This document shows, in pieces, positions 8,187 to 15,294 of a stretch of DNA of 27,892 nucleotides (its first letter is position 1; each line of letters begins with the position of its first letter). The stretch covers positions 1-27,892 of the IMG/VR virus record IMGVR_UViG_3300008267_000672; one strand, written 5' to 3'. Origin of the DNA: a virus. The position numbers were made by a program, and so were the translations under genes. The notes under the pieces were generated by a model that did no database searches, was not told where the DNA came from, and saw nothing but the letters and a program-made list of their open reading frames with translations.

Positions 8187-8519
8187 TTCTTGTATCTCAG
8201 CATAGGTCATCTTCTTAGTAGCTCCCTGCTCAAGAGCTGCTTTGTCAACTGCTTGCATTAACATCAAGAATGTCTGAATGTTGTATGCAAACAAGTCTGT
8301 GGGAGATTCGTCTGGTTTCTCTATAATCTGATTATAAGCGACCAAGACCTTCTCTGATGGTTGGGATTTTAGCAGCCAATCACCCACTGCTTGTAGTCTC
8401 TTTGCAAAGAACCCCGACATATTGATGGTAAATACCTTATCATCAATAAATACGTCTAGTTCTGCATGAGGGTCAATGTTGACATGACTCAAAGGTCCAG
8501 GTTTCTGCTTTGCTTCCAT
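8124..8519 (-). CDS. Hypothetical minus-strand protein, 131 aa
   Basis: Unrecognised. It begins MEAKQKPGPLSHVNIDPHAE and has a hydrophobic middle (TFLMLMQAVDKAALEQGA) that is not long enough for a clear membrane span, then an acidic C terminus with repeated Asp-Ser-Asp-Leu. With its upstream partner at 8519-8740 it makes a minus-strand pair inside a long plus-strand block, and its 3' end overlaps the plus-strand gene by 63 nt. Start and stop are linked to the partner by TAATG, which supports real translation. Confidence 0.68.
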   Translation of the reverse strand: MEAKQKPGPLSHVNIDPHAELDVFIDDKVFTINMSGFFAKRLQAVGDWLLKSQPSEKVLVAYNQIIEKPDESPTDLFAYNIQTFLMLMQAVDKAALEQGATKKMTYAEIQESVKDATELDSDLDTGLDSHS

Positions 8520-8740
8520 TAGAACTCTACCTCCTTTGATACAGTCTGGTGCTGATCCTTAGCACACTGATCGATTCTAGTACAGAGATCTGTGATTGCA
8601 TCCCACGATGGGTTATCCAATCTAACTTCACCTGCTAGATGACGCAGTAAGATTGACTGAAGAGCTGCCACGTCGTCTGTGGTAAATGGTACGGTGATTT
8701 GAGCATCCCGCTTAAATACATCCATGAATGTCTTACTCAT
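8519..8740 (-). CDS. Hypothetical minus-strand protein, 73 aa
   Basis: Unrecognised, helical in character (DDVAALQSILLRHLAGEV). It starts only 20 bp from the divergent ung gene, so the two share a very short control region. It is the first gene of a two-gene minus-strand unit, linked to the second by one shared base. No DNA-binding helix-turn-helix is evident, though the size and divergent position would fit a small regulator or a DNA-mimic. That remains inference. Confidence 0.65.
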   Translation of the reverse strand: MSKTFMDVFKRDAQITVPFTTDDVAALQSILLRHLAGEVRLDNPSWDAITDLCTRIDQCAKDQHQTVSKEVEF

Positions 8741-8750
8741 AGTTTAAACT
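8741..8750. promoter_or_regulatory. Palindrome AGTTTAAACT in the 20-bp divergent gap
   Basis: The whole space between two divergent start codons (8740 and 8761) is 20 bp and holds this perfect 10-bp palindrome, followed by TT, giving AAACTTT as in the palindromes at 5739 and 9497. A protein bound here would block translation starts or leader regions of both genes. The core promoters must lie inside the neighbouring genes. Confidence 0.35.
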
Positions 8751-8760
8751 TTAGAGATTT

Positions 8761-9498
8761 ATGAGCGAAGTTACAGCAAAAACATTAAGTCCAGAACAAA
8801 TTCAGCTGAAATTAATCGAAAAGTTAGAACCTTCAGGATGGGCAGAGTTCCTCCGAGGATTTCTAAAGTCTAATGATTTTACCAAGCTAGTAGAGTTCTT
8901 AATCACTGAGAATCAAGAAGGTAGACGATTTACACCTGCACTGAAGCAGTTGTTTCGAGCCTTTGAGTTATGTCCTGTGAGTCAAACCAAGGTGATTATC
9001 ATCGGTCAAGATCCCTACCCTCAGCCACTAGTAGCAGATGGTATAGCATTTAGTTGTGGCAACACCCTAAAAGCAGAAGCTAGTCTACGCTATATGCTAA
9101 AAGCCATTGATACTACAGTGCCTGAACAGGATAGAGCCAAAGTAGATTTCCCTGAGAAATGCGACCTAGAACGCTGGTCTAAGCAAGGTGTCTTACTACT
9201 AAACAGCACCCTTACTACAGAGCTAACTAAGGTAGGAAAGCATACAGAGCAGTGGAAACCCTTTATGGAGTACCTCATAGACATGCTTAACTTCAAGCAG
9301 TCAAGTCTTATCTGGGCTCTTATGGGTAAGCAAGCTAGGGAATTTGAAGGTATGATTGGAGATCATCATGCGGTATTTAGCTGTACTCACCCTGCATTTG
9401 CAGCCTATCAAAAGGTCACTCATTGGGACTGCAGTGATGTATTCAATAAAGTAAATCAACAACTGGTTGACTATAAGAAGTTTAAAATCTTATGGTAA
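8761..9498 (+). CDS. ung: Uracil-DNA glycosylase, family 1-like, 245 aa
   Basis: This enzyme removes uracil from DNA by cutting the base-sugar bond. The water-activating motif is GQDPYP at 82-87 (Asp84), with the uracil-stacking Phe97 in GIAFS, Asn149 in LLLNSTLT that reads uracil, and His210 in THPAFAAY. Family 1 enzymes normally have GQDPYH and HPSPLS; here the first motif ends in Pro and the second loop is HPAFAA, so it is a divergent member. Length matches the family (about 220-250). It is divergent from a minus-strand pair and followed by a promoter and the replicative helicase. A phage with uracil-free DNA could use it in repair or to purge dUMP; a host-attack role is possible. Confidence 0.9.
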   Translation: MSEVTAKTLSPEQIQLKLIEKLEPSGWAEFLRGFLKSNDFTKLVEFLITENQEGRRFTPALKQLFRAFELCPVSQTKVIIIGQDPYPQPLVADGIAFSCGNTLKAEASLRYMLKAIDTTVPEQDRAKVDFPEKCDLERWSKQGVLLLNSTLTTELTKVGKHTEQWKPFMEYLIDMLNFKQSSLIWALMGKQAREFEGMIGDHHAVFSCTHPAFAAYQKVTHWDCSDVFNKVNQQLVDYKKFKILW

Positions 9499-9531
9499 AC
9501 TTTGAAAGTTTAACTTTTATTCTTATATTTA
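9497..9531 (+). promoter_or_regulatory. Bacteroidota-type promoter with palindromic -33 region
   Basis: TTTG at 9501-9504 is followed after exactly 19 nt by TATATTTA at 9524-9531, matching the Bacteroidota sigma-ABfr consensus (TTTG, 19-21 nt, TAnnTTTG) except for the last base. The TTTG sits in the centre of a perfect palindrome AAACTTT-G-AAAGTTT (9497-9511), which could be an operator. The helicase ATG at 9538 is only 7 nt after the -7 box, so its mRNA would have almost no leader. Confidence 0.65.
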
Positions 9532-9537
9532 CACCTT

Positions 9538-10509
9538 ATGACAAAGAAGAGTCCAAAAGAACTAGGGTTCATCCATGTGTCTGAAGCATATTCTCAAGCT
9601 TTAGATTACGCTGAAAAGCGCAGAACGGGTGAAATCAGGAGTATCAGGACTCCATGGGAAAAATTCAATGAGGTCAGCATGAACGGTCTAGAATGGAATA
9701 GCCTGACTGTAATTGCTGGTCGCCCTGGTAGCGGTAAAACGCTTATTGGAAGTATGATTGCTAGGGAGGCATTCAGACTTAACCCAGAACAAGCTAGTGA
9801 GTTCTGTGTAGTAGATTTCCAGTTCGAGATGTTAGCTCGAAACATTGCTCTTAGAGAAATCAGCGGGCATACTGGTATCAATGTACGTAGACTTACCAGT
9901 GTAGCAGGAAGTGTAACAGATGAAGACTTAGCTGCTGCTCACAAGTACTGTCAAGACAACAAGTATAGAGAGATTTATACTTGGGAAAGACCTCTGACTG
10001 TGGATAAGATGAGAGAGAAAATCTATCAGTTCTACGAGGCTAAGGAGAAGAAGATGATCATTACCGTAGATCATAGTCTTTTGCTTAGGAAAAGTGCTAG
10101 TGAGAAGGAGAACAAAGACATTCTTTACAATCTGGGCTACATGTTAGCTGAGACCAGAAGACAATTGCCGGTGATTTTTATCGTGTTGAGTCAGCTTAAC
10201 AGAGAGATAGAAACCGTCGAGCGAGTAAAAAATGCAAGCATTGGCAACTTTGTTAAAGACAGCGATGTTTTCGGTGCAGATGCTATGCTGCAGTTCACTG
10301 ATATACTTATTGGTATTAACAGACCTGCAAAGTATGGTATTACATTGTACGGACCACCCAACTCCTTCCATGAGGACGAGCGGTATCGTAAGGGAATTCC
10401 TGTGGACATCAACTCCCTAGCTGTCCACTTCCTGAAAGTGAGATCAGGAGAACCCTGTCTAACAATGTTTAAAGCAGACTTTGCTAGAAGTAACATTCTT
10501 CAACTTTAA
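9538..10509 (+). CDS. DnaB-type replicative helicase (C-terminal domain only), 323 aa
   Basis: The protein is a RecA-fold hexameric helicase core. Walker A is AGRPGSGKT (60-68), the segment VDFQFEMLARNIALREIS (92-109) is the DnaB H1a region, Walker B is MIITVDHSLLL (173-183), and VIFIVLSQLNREIE (212-225) is the H3 region ending in the Gln switch. DVFGADAMLQFTDILIGINR (243-262) is the H4 region with the arginine finger zone. The N-terminal primase-binding domain of bacterial DnaB is absent; only about 50 residues precede the core. It would unwind the phage fork and work with the Toprim primase at 12877. The ATG follows a Bacteroidota-type promoter directly. Confidence 0.9.
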   Translation: MTKKSPKELGFIHVSEAYSQALDYAEKRRTGEIRSIRTPWEKFNEVSMNGLEWNSLTVIAGRPGSGKTLIGSMIAREAFRLNPEQASEFCVVDFQFEMLARNIALREISGHTGINVRRLTSVAGSVTDEDLAAAHKYCQDNKYREIYTWERPLTVDKMREKIYQFYEAKEKKMIITVDHSLLLRKSASEKENKDILYNLGYMLAETRRQLPVIFIVLSQLNREIETVERVKNASIGNFVKDSDVFGADAMLQFTDILIGINRPAKYGITLYGPPNSFHEDERYRKGIPVDINSLAVHFLKVRSGEPCLTMFKADFARSNILQL

Positions 10510-10520
10510 TCTTAACTATC

Positions 10521-11141
10521 ATGATTACTTTCAAAATGGAAGAAAAAACAGAGAAGAAGCCTTGGGCTCTTGCTAAAGAGCGAAGTCTTAAGCCTGTAGT
10601 AGAGAAGCTTAAGTCTATGGGTTACTCCATGACTGAAGAGGCTGCAGCTAAGCTTACTGTTACCAAGAACCTTACCAAGTTTAGGACATTTCTACTGAAT
10701 GACTATGAGTTCAAGGGTACTAACATCTTCATTATATTCAATGAAGACTACTCAGAGTACATTGATCTAGAAGGTAAGGTATGTATTGAGCCTCAGCTGT
10801 ACACTCTTCCTAAAATAGAGAACTATGCTGATGTGTACGAGCATTTGAATCTGCATACTTACGGACCATATGCTGTTCCTGTAGCAGACTTCAAAGAACT
10901 ATCCTACAAAGAAGGATTTGAACCTAAGAAAGCAAAACCCACAAAAGCACCCAAGGTAGGTACTGGAACTGGTCTATTGGACTTAGAGATTCCAAGTCCG
11001 GATGTAGAAAGCTGGGATGAGAATTTTAGCAGTATGACTGTAAAAGACTTCATTGCTATTCTCCATTGCTATCCTGTAAGTGACAAACCTGAAATTAACG
11101 AGATAATCAAGCGCATCAATGTCAGCAGAAGTAAAAATTGA
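10521..11141 (+). CDS. Hypothetical two-part protein, 206 aa
   Basis: Unrecognised. A basic N-terminal region (1-50) is followed by a beta-rich middle (NDYEFKGTNIFIIFNEDYSE, 60-79), a Lys/Pro/Thr linker around 135-147, and a C-terminal helical part MTVKDFIAILHCYPVSDK. The linker suggests two separately folded parts. It sits between the helicase and the Sak4-like ATPase and overlaps the latter by 23 nt, so it likely serves replication or recombination. A single-strand-binding or mediator role is possible but unproven. The first two Mets (codons 1 and 6) are both possible starts. Confidence 0.72.
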   Translation: MITFKMEEKTEKKPWALAKERSLKPVVEKLKSMGYSMTEEAAAKLTVTKNLTKFRTFLLNDYEFKGTNIFIIFNEDYSEYIDLEGKVCIEPQLYTLPKIENYADVYEHLNLHTYGPYAVPVADFKELSYKEGFEPKKAKPTKAPKVGTGTGLLDLEIPSPDVESWDENFSSMTVKDFIAILHCYPVSDKPEINEIIKRINVSRSKN

Positions 11142-11871
11142 GCTACCACTTAGTCCGATAAAAGCATCCACTAAGTCTCCTAAAGAACTAATCATCTTCA
11201 GTAAACCCAAAGTAGGTAAGACTACACTGTTATCTCAGCTGGAAGGATGTCTTATCCTGGATTTTGAGGATGGTTCTGACTATGTAGATGCTATCAAGCT
11301 AAAGGTAGATAGCTTAGATACGTTAAAAGCAATTGGTAAAGCAATCAAGGAAGCAAATCATCCTTATCGGTATATTGCGATTGATACCGTCACTGCTATG
11401 GAAGAGTTCTGTATTGCATACGCTGAGCAGATCTACTCTCAGACAAGCGTAGGTAAGAACTGGTTCACAGAAGGTAAGCCTAAGTATGGTACTATTATCA
11501 ATATGCCCCAAGGTGCAGGATATCAATGGCTGAGGACAGCATACAATAAGGTGTTGGATTTTATCCGCACTCTTGCTCCTCGGATTATCCTAATGGGTCA
11601 CGTAAAAGACACCATACTGGAAAAAGCTGGTAATGAGTTTAATAGCTTGGATTTAGATCTCACAGGTAAAATTAAGCGCATAACCGCCAGTAATTCTGAT
11701 GCAATTGGCTATCTTTACCGTAAGGGTGACAAGAACATCCTTAGTTTCAAAACTAACGACGAGGTTTCCTGTGGTGCCAGACCTGAACATCTGCGCAACC
11801 AGGAAATTGTTGTCTCTGAGATTACCGAATCAGGCGTAGTCTCTCACTGGAATAAAGTATACATTGACTAA
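11119..11871 (+). CDS. Sak4-like RecA-type ATPase, 250 aa
   Basis: Walker A is SKPKVGKTT at 28-36, followed by LILDFEDGSDYVD (45-57), and Walker B is YIAIDT at 85-90. HVKDTILEK (about 160-168) and DLDLTGKIKRITASNSDAIG (about 179-198) are typical of the AAA_24 or Sak4 branch of phage recombinases. These are small RecA-like enzymes that pair homologous single strands, usually with a dedicated ssDNA-binding protein; a likely partner is the next gene. It replaces RecA or annealases such as Red-beta, which are not found here. The start lies 23 nt inside the previous gene. Confidence 0.87.
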   Translation: MSAEVKIELPLSPIKASTKSPKELIIFSKPKVGKTTLLSQLEGCLILDFEDGSDYVDAIKLKVDSLDTLKAIGKAIKEANHPYRYIAIDTVTAMEEFCIAYAEQIYSQTSVGKNWFTEGKPKYGTIINMPQGAGYQWLRTAYNKVLDFIRTLAPRIILMGHVKDTILEKAGNEFNSLDLDLTGKIKRITASNSDAIGYLYRKGDKNILSFKTNDEVSCGARPEHLRNQEIVVSEITESGVVSHWNKVYID

Positions 11872-11888
11872 CTCTAAACTAAAATCAA

Positions 11889-12584
11889 ATGTCATTCACA
11901 TTTAGCAGTAAAGAAGCAGACAAAATGATGAGTTCTAATGCTGGACCATCTAAAGTAATTCTACCCAGCAACGTGGTTGCTCGTATTTTGGACGTTAAGC
12001 TTGATGTTCCACCTTATGATGTAAATGCTTTTAACCTTGTTCTTAGCATCGAGACTCAAGCTCTTGGTGAAGGATTCGAAGGTTTGCTTATCGATAAGGA
12101 TATGCCCGAGCTGGGTAACTATGCAGGTCAATTTGCACGAGTGCAGACTCAACAATATGCTTATACGGACTACACCAATAAAGAAGGTAAGACCACTACC
12201 AAAGAAGAGATGATTTTTAGATGGGTGTGGAACTTTGCTAAAGAGCTTGGTGTAACTCAAGCTATGATCGACAATGATGTTAAAGGTGAGTCCATTCAAG
12301 AATTCATTGATAACTGCAAACCATTTTTGATTAACAAAGACCGCTGGATTCACTTTTGCATTGGTGGCTCAGAGTATGAGAACAAAGCGGGTTATACACA
12401 GTACAGATTATTCATTGTTAAACCTGAAAAAGGTAAATCTGGTTATGAGCTCTATACCGAGGGTAAAGCTTCTTCAAAACTTATGAAGTTTGATGAGAGT
12501 CAACACATTAAGAAGAAGAAACCAGCTGAATCCGTCGGTTCATTCTCTGGTAGGGATGCTGGCACAGACCTAGATTTGGAGTAA
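11889..12584 (+). CDS. Probable single-stranded DNA-binding protein, 231 aa
   Basis: Directly follows the Sak4-like gene, where phages commonly encode the partner SSB. The chain shows a beta-rich core with many aromatics (QTQQYAYTDYTNKEGKTTT near 96-114; MIFRWVWNFAKELGV next), then a Lys/Gly-rich section, and ends in a disordered stretch finishing SGRDAGTDLDLE. An acidic tip like this is the usual protein-docking tail of SSBs. A functional OB fold is inferred from this arrangement, not seen as a motif. A strong terminator follows 25 nt after the stop, so the helicase-to-SSB unit ends here. Confidence 0.72.
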   Translation: MSFTFSSKEADKMMSSNAGPSKVILPSNVVARILDVKLDVPPYDVNAFNLVLSIETQALGEGFEGLLIDKDMPELGNYAGQFARVQTQQYAYTDYTNKEGKTTTKEEMIFRWVWNFAKELGVTQAMIDNDVKGESIQEFIDNCKPFLINKDRWIHFCIGGSEYENKAGYTQYRLFIVKPEKGKSGYELYTEGKASSKLMKFDESQHIKKKKPAESVGSFSGRDAGTDLDLE

Positions 12585-12609
12585 TAGTTGTTAATATTGT
12601 TGTCATGGG

Positions 12610-12635
12610 TAGGGGAGATCATAGTATCTCCCCTA
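12610..12635 (+). terminator. Strong rho-independent terminator
   Basis: TAGGGGAGAT (12610-12619) pairs without mismatch with ATCTCCCCTA (12626-12635) around a 6-nt loop, and TTTATTTT follows. It lies between the SSB-like gene and the next small gene. An ATG at 12605 that opens a longer ORF would sit ahead of this hairpin, which is why I reject that start. Confidence 0.88.
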
Positions 12636-12649
12636 TTTATTTTAGTCTT

Positions 12650-12874
12650 ATGACTAACAAGTATCAAACCCAGATGGCAATCGTTAACAGCGATAACGAT
12701 GAAGAAGGTTGGTGTAAAGTAATCTTTGATCTATCAGAGGTTGCTGTAGTAAGACCTAGCATTAACGACGAACTACAGTATGAGAATACTCACATCTACT
12801 TTAAGAGTGGTATGGGTATTATCATAAAAGACGACTACGACGACTTTATTAAAAAAACACTATTGACTGACTAA
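12650..12874 (+). CDS. Hypothetical small acidic protein, 74 aa
   Basis: The frame is open from 12605, but those codons form the terminator hairpin; the ATG at 12650 (MTNKYQTQMAIVNSDNDEEG) lies just after it and gives a better N terminus. The protein is acidic and beta-rich, ending in a Lys/Asp stretch. It probably begins a new transcript that continues into the primase 2 nt downstream. No known domain. Confidence 0.68.
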   Translation: MTNKYQTQMAIVNSDNDEEGWCKVIFDLSEVAVVRPSINDELQYENTHIYFKSGMGIIIKDDYDDFIKKTLLTD

Positions 12875-12876
12875 TC

Positions 12877-13827
12877 ATGTTCTCAGCCAAAGAAGCAGCA
12901 TATGATATAACAAACATCTCTTCAGCTTGGATCTTTGAATACTATCTCAAGCTTGATACAAAGCTCACAGGACAGGCTGTTAAGCTTAAAAGCGTATTTA
13001 ATCCTAATGACAAAAACCCAAGCTTTAACATCTACATCAGCAGCCATTACAAAAACTACTGGTTCAAATGCTTTAGCACAGGTCTTACAGGAAATGCGAT
13101 TAGCTTAGTAATGTATCTGTACAATCTATCCTATGACGATGCAATCAAAAGAATCTCCAGTGACTATCAGCACTACGTTACTAAAACAGGTAGGTTAGTA
13201 GAAGAACAAGTACAAGTCATTTACTCTAAATGGGAAATGGCTGACTATGAGGTACGCAACTGGAATAAGATAGACGTGGGATTCTGGTCTCCCTACAATA
13301 TAGGTTCTAGTTTACTAGAGGAGTATAATGTTAAACCTTTAGCCAAATATACTATGCAAAGAGATGGTAATCAGTATTTTACTATCAATGGACAGCTGGT
13401 ATATGGTTACTTCACCGCTAATGGAGAGCTCTACAAAATCTACCAGCCCGCTAATCCTGATAAAAAGTTCTTCAACATCATGCCTAACTATCTGCAAGGA
13501 TGGGATCAAATCCAAGGTAAGTCTGCATTATTTATATGCAGTAGTCTCAAGGATATCATGACTCTCAAATCTTTGAAGATAGAAGGTGATTACATTGCCC
13601 CCTCTAGTGAGATTAGCAATATTGACAGCATAATCCACTGGATTAACGCTTATCCTAAAAAGTACACTATATTTGACAACGATCAGACCGGAATCCAAAT
13701 GATGCAGAAGTATAATGCTAACTACGGACTTCCATATTTGCACATCAATCTGAGTAAGGACATTAGCGATAGTGTCAAGGATCATGGTGCAAAGACAGTA
13801 AGAGACCTGGTCAGGTCGATGTTATAA
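12877..13827 (+). CDS. DnaG-like primase with Toprim domain, 316 aa
   Basis: The N terminus (FNPNDKNPSFNIYI at 41-54, then WFKCFSTGLTGNAISLVM at 62-79) copies the outline of the DnaG/CHC2 zinc-binding domain, but only one of the usual zinc ligands (Cys65) remains. The Toprim part shows IFDNDQTG at 265-272, giving the DxD pair, and SALFICSSLKDIMTLKSL at 216-233 in place of the strand that normally carries the catalytic Glu; here Ser-Ser-Leu-Lys replaces it. Phage primases with a similar SLKD segment exist, so this may be a distinct but active lineage. It would make RNA primers for the family B polymerase. Its TAA shares a base with the RusA start. Confidence 0.82.
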   Translation: MFSAKEAAYDITNISSAWIFEYYLKLDTKLTGQAVKLKSVFNPNDKNPSFNIYISSHYKNYWFKCFSTGLTGNAISLVMYLYNLSYDDAIKRISSDYQHYVTKTGRLVEEQVQVIYSKWEMADYEVRNWNKIDVGFWSPYNIGSSLLEEYNVKPLAKYTMQRDGNQYFTINGQLVYGYFTANGELYKIYQPANPDKKFFNIMPNYLQGWDQIQGKSALFICSSLKDIMTLKSLKIEGDYIAPSSEISNIDSIIHWINAYPKKYTIFDNDQTGIQMMQKYNANYGLPYLHINLSKDISDSVKDHGAKTVRDLVRSML

Positions 13828-14270
13828 TGAAAGGAATATTCTTCATACCAGGAGCTGTACCCTCCAGTAAGAACAGTAGAATAATGACTCGTTCTGGCTT
13901 GTTTATAGCCAGCAAAGCAACACAGAAGTATCGTAAACTAACTGCAGCATACTGGATGATGCATAAGCCTGCGTTCAAAGCAGAGCTTGCTGTTAAGTCC
14001 AAACCTATTACTATAGGATTGCATTTCGTAAGAGGTAGTAGACATAAGTGGGACTTTATAAATCCTGCTCAGACTATTCAAGACGAGATGACAAAAGCTG
14101 GTTGGATTGAAGATGACAATGTAGACGAGATTCTACCTGTTCCTCTCTATGTCAATGGTTCTTATTGGAGCTATGACAAGAGTAATCCTGGAGTATACAT
14201 TGCGGTCCTTGAATCGTTCTGTGACTCTTATACAATCAGTGATGAAACCATTAAACATTTACGACCTTAG
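13827..14270 (+). CDS. rusA: RusA-like Holliday junction resolvase, 147 aa
   Basis: RusA enzymes are small dimeric nucleases that cut four-way DNA junctions. The expected Asp pattern is present: Asp76 in HKWDFINP, Asp86 in TIQDEM, and Asp96-Asp97 in GWIEDDNVDEI. The N terminus FIPGAVPSSKNSR is also typical (proline then SKNS/R). Length (about 120-150) is normal. It is coupled to the primase by TAATG, and its end overlaps the nuclease gene by 29 nt. It would resolve recombination intermediates before packaging. Confidence 0.88.
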   Translation: MKGIFFIPGAVPSSKNSRIMTRSGLFIASKATQKYRKLTAAYWMMHKPAFKAELAVKSKPITIGLHFVRGSRHKWDFINPAQTIQDEMTKAGWIEDDNVDEILPVPLYVNGSYWSYDKSNPGVYIAVLESFCDSYTISDETIKHLRP

Positions 14271-15294
14271 TCTGACTGACAGACTAGGCTTGGAAGAAGA
14301 GTTCTTTTCTCAGCCATTTATGATGTCCTACTCAGGACTAAACAAACTAGTGTATAGTCCCGGTGCGTTCTATCAACACTATATCCTCAAGCAACGCGAG
14401 GATACCACAGACAAAGCAGCTGCTGAAGGTAGACTGATACATTGTATGCTACTGACTCCGGAGCGTTTTGAGGACGAGTTTGTAGTGCTACCAGATTCCT
14501 TTCCTAGTGAGAATCCTAAACGAGTTATGGATCGTCTTAGGACTCATCTCAAAGAAGTTTACCCTGAGATTATAGACAGAGGTACTCTAATGGAGAATAT
14601 CGAAGATGTGCAAAATGCTATAATTGATATTCTCAAAGATGAGAATCTATACCAGACTCTGAAAACAGATGCTCAACGGATTGACAAAGTCTTAGTCGAA
14701 AAGAACCTAGCTTACTTAGATTTCTTATTGCAGTCAGAAAATAAGACTGTGGTAGAAAAACAGATGGTAGACTTTAGTCTAAAGGTCAGAGAGGAGATTA
14801 TGAGCAAAACTCACATTCGTGAACTGATGGGTCACAACGGACGCGATGATGTGAAAATCTTTAATGAGCTTGAAGTAGCAAGTTTTGATCAAGACTATAC
14901 CTTTGGACTCAGAGGTATTATCGACAACATTGTCATTGATCACCGTTTTAAGGTGATTAGAGTCAATGACTTGAAGAAGACTTCTAAAGCTCTTAGTAGT
15001 TTCAATGACTCGATTGAATACTACAAGTACTGGATGCAAGCTGCAATCTATTATAAGATTGTCAATAGCATCAAGCAGACAACTTTTGGTGTTGATTATC
15101 CTGTAGAATTCAGGTTTATTGTCATCGATCCTTACCTGCACATTGCTCCTTTCAAAGTAAGCGATGTTACTATGACAAAGTTTACTGAGATGACTGATGA
15201 TGCATTGACTATGGCGCAATATCATTTTATTAATCGAGACTTTAGTCTTCCTTTGGAAGCACTATGCTCAGACTACAAAGAGTTCACTCTATGA
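14242..15294 (+). CDS. PD-(D/E)XK exonuclease, RecE/DUF3799-like, 350 aa
   Basis: The frame opens at 14149 inside rusA, but the Met at 14242 (MKPLNIYDLSLTDRLGLEEE) is the natural start, giving a 29-nt overlap. The N-terminal part has SYSGLNKLVYSPGAFYQHYI (29-48) and AEGRLIHCMLLTPERFEDEF (61-80), the signature of exonuclease VIII-like proteins, with His67. The catalytic pair is Asp228 in GIID and Asp243-Lys245 in NDLKKT, followed by Gln266 in YWMQAAIYY. Such enzymes chew one strand to give ssDNA for a recombinase, here the Sak4-like protein with its SSB. Placement agrees. Confidence 0.85.
   Translation: MKPLNIYDLSLTDRLGLEEEFFSQPFMMSYSGLNKLVYSPGAFYQHYILKQREDTTDKAAAEGRLIHCMLLTPERFEDEFVVLPDSFPSENPKRVMDRLRTHLKEVYPEIIDRGTLMENIEDVQNAIIDILKDENLYQTLKTDAQRIDKVLVEKNLAYLDFLLQSENKTVVEKQMVDFSLKVREEIMSKTHIRELMGHNGRDDVKIFNELEVASFDQDYTFGLRGIIDNIVIDHRFKVIRVNDLKKTSKALSSFNDSIEYYKYWMQAAIYYKIVNSIKQTTFGVDYPVEFRFIVIDPYLHIAPFKVSDVTMTKFTEMTDDALTMAQYHFINRDFSLPLEALCSDYKEFTL

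Noticed and set aside
12605-12649. Start ATG at 12605 giving an 89-aa protein
   Set aside because: These codons form the stem of a perfect 10-bp terminator hairpin; the ATG at 12650 directly after it is the better start.
14149-14241. Longer N terminus for the PD-(D/E)XK nuclease
   Set aside because: This region is coding for RusA in another frame; the downstream Met gives a normal start.
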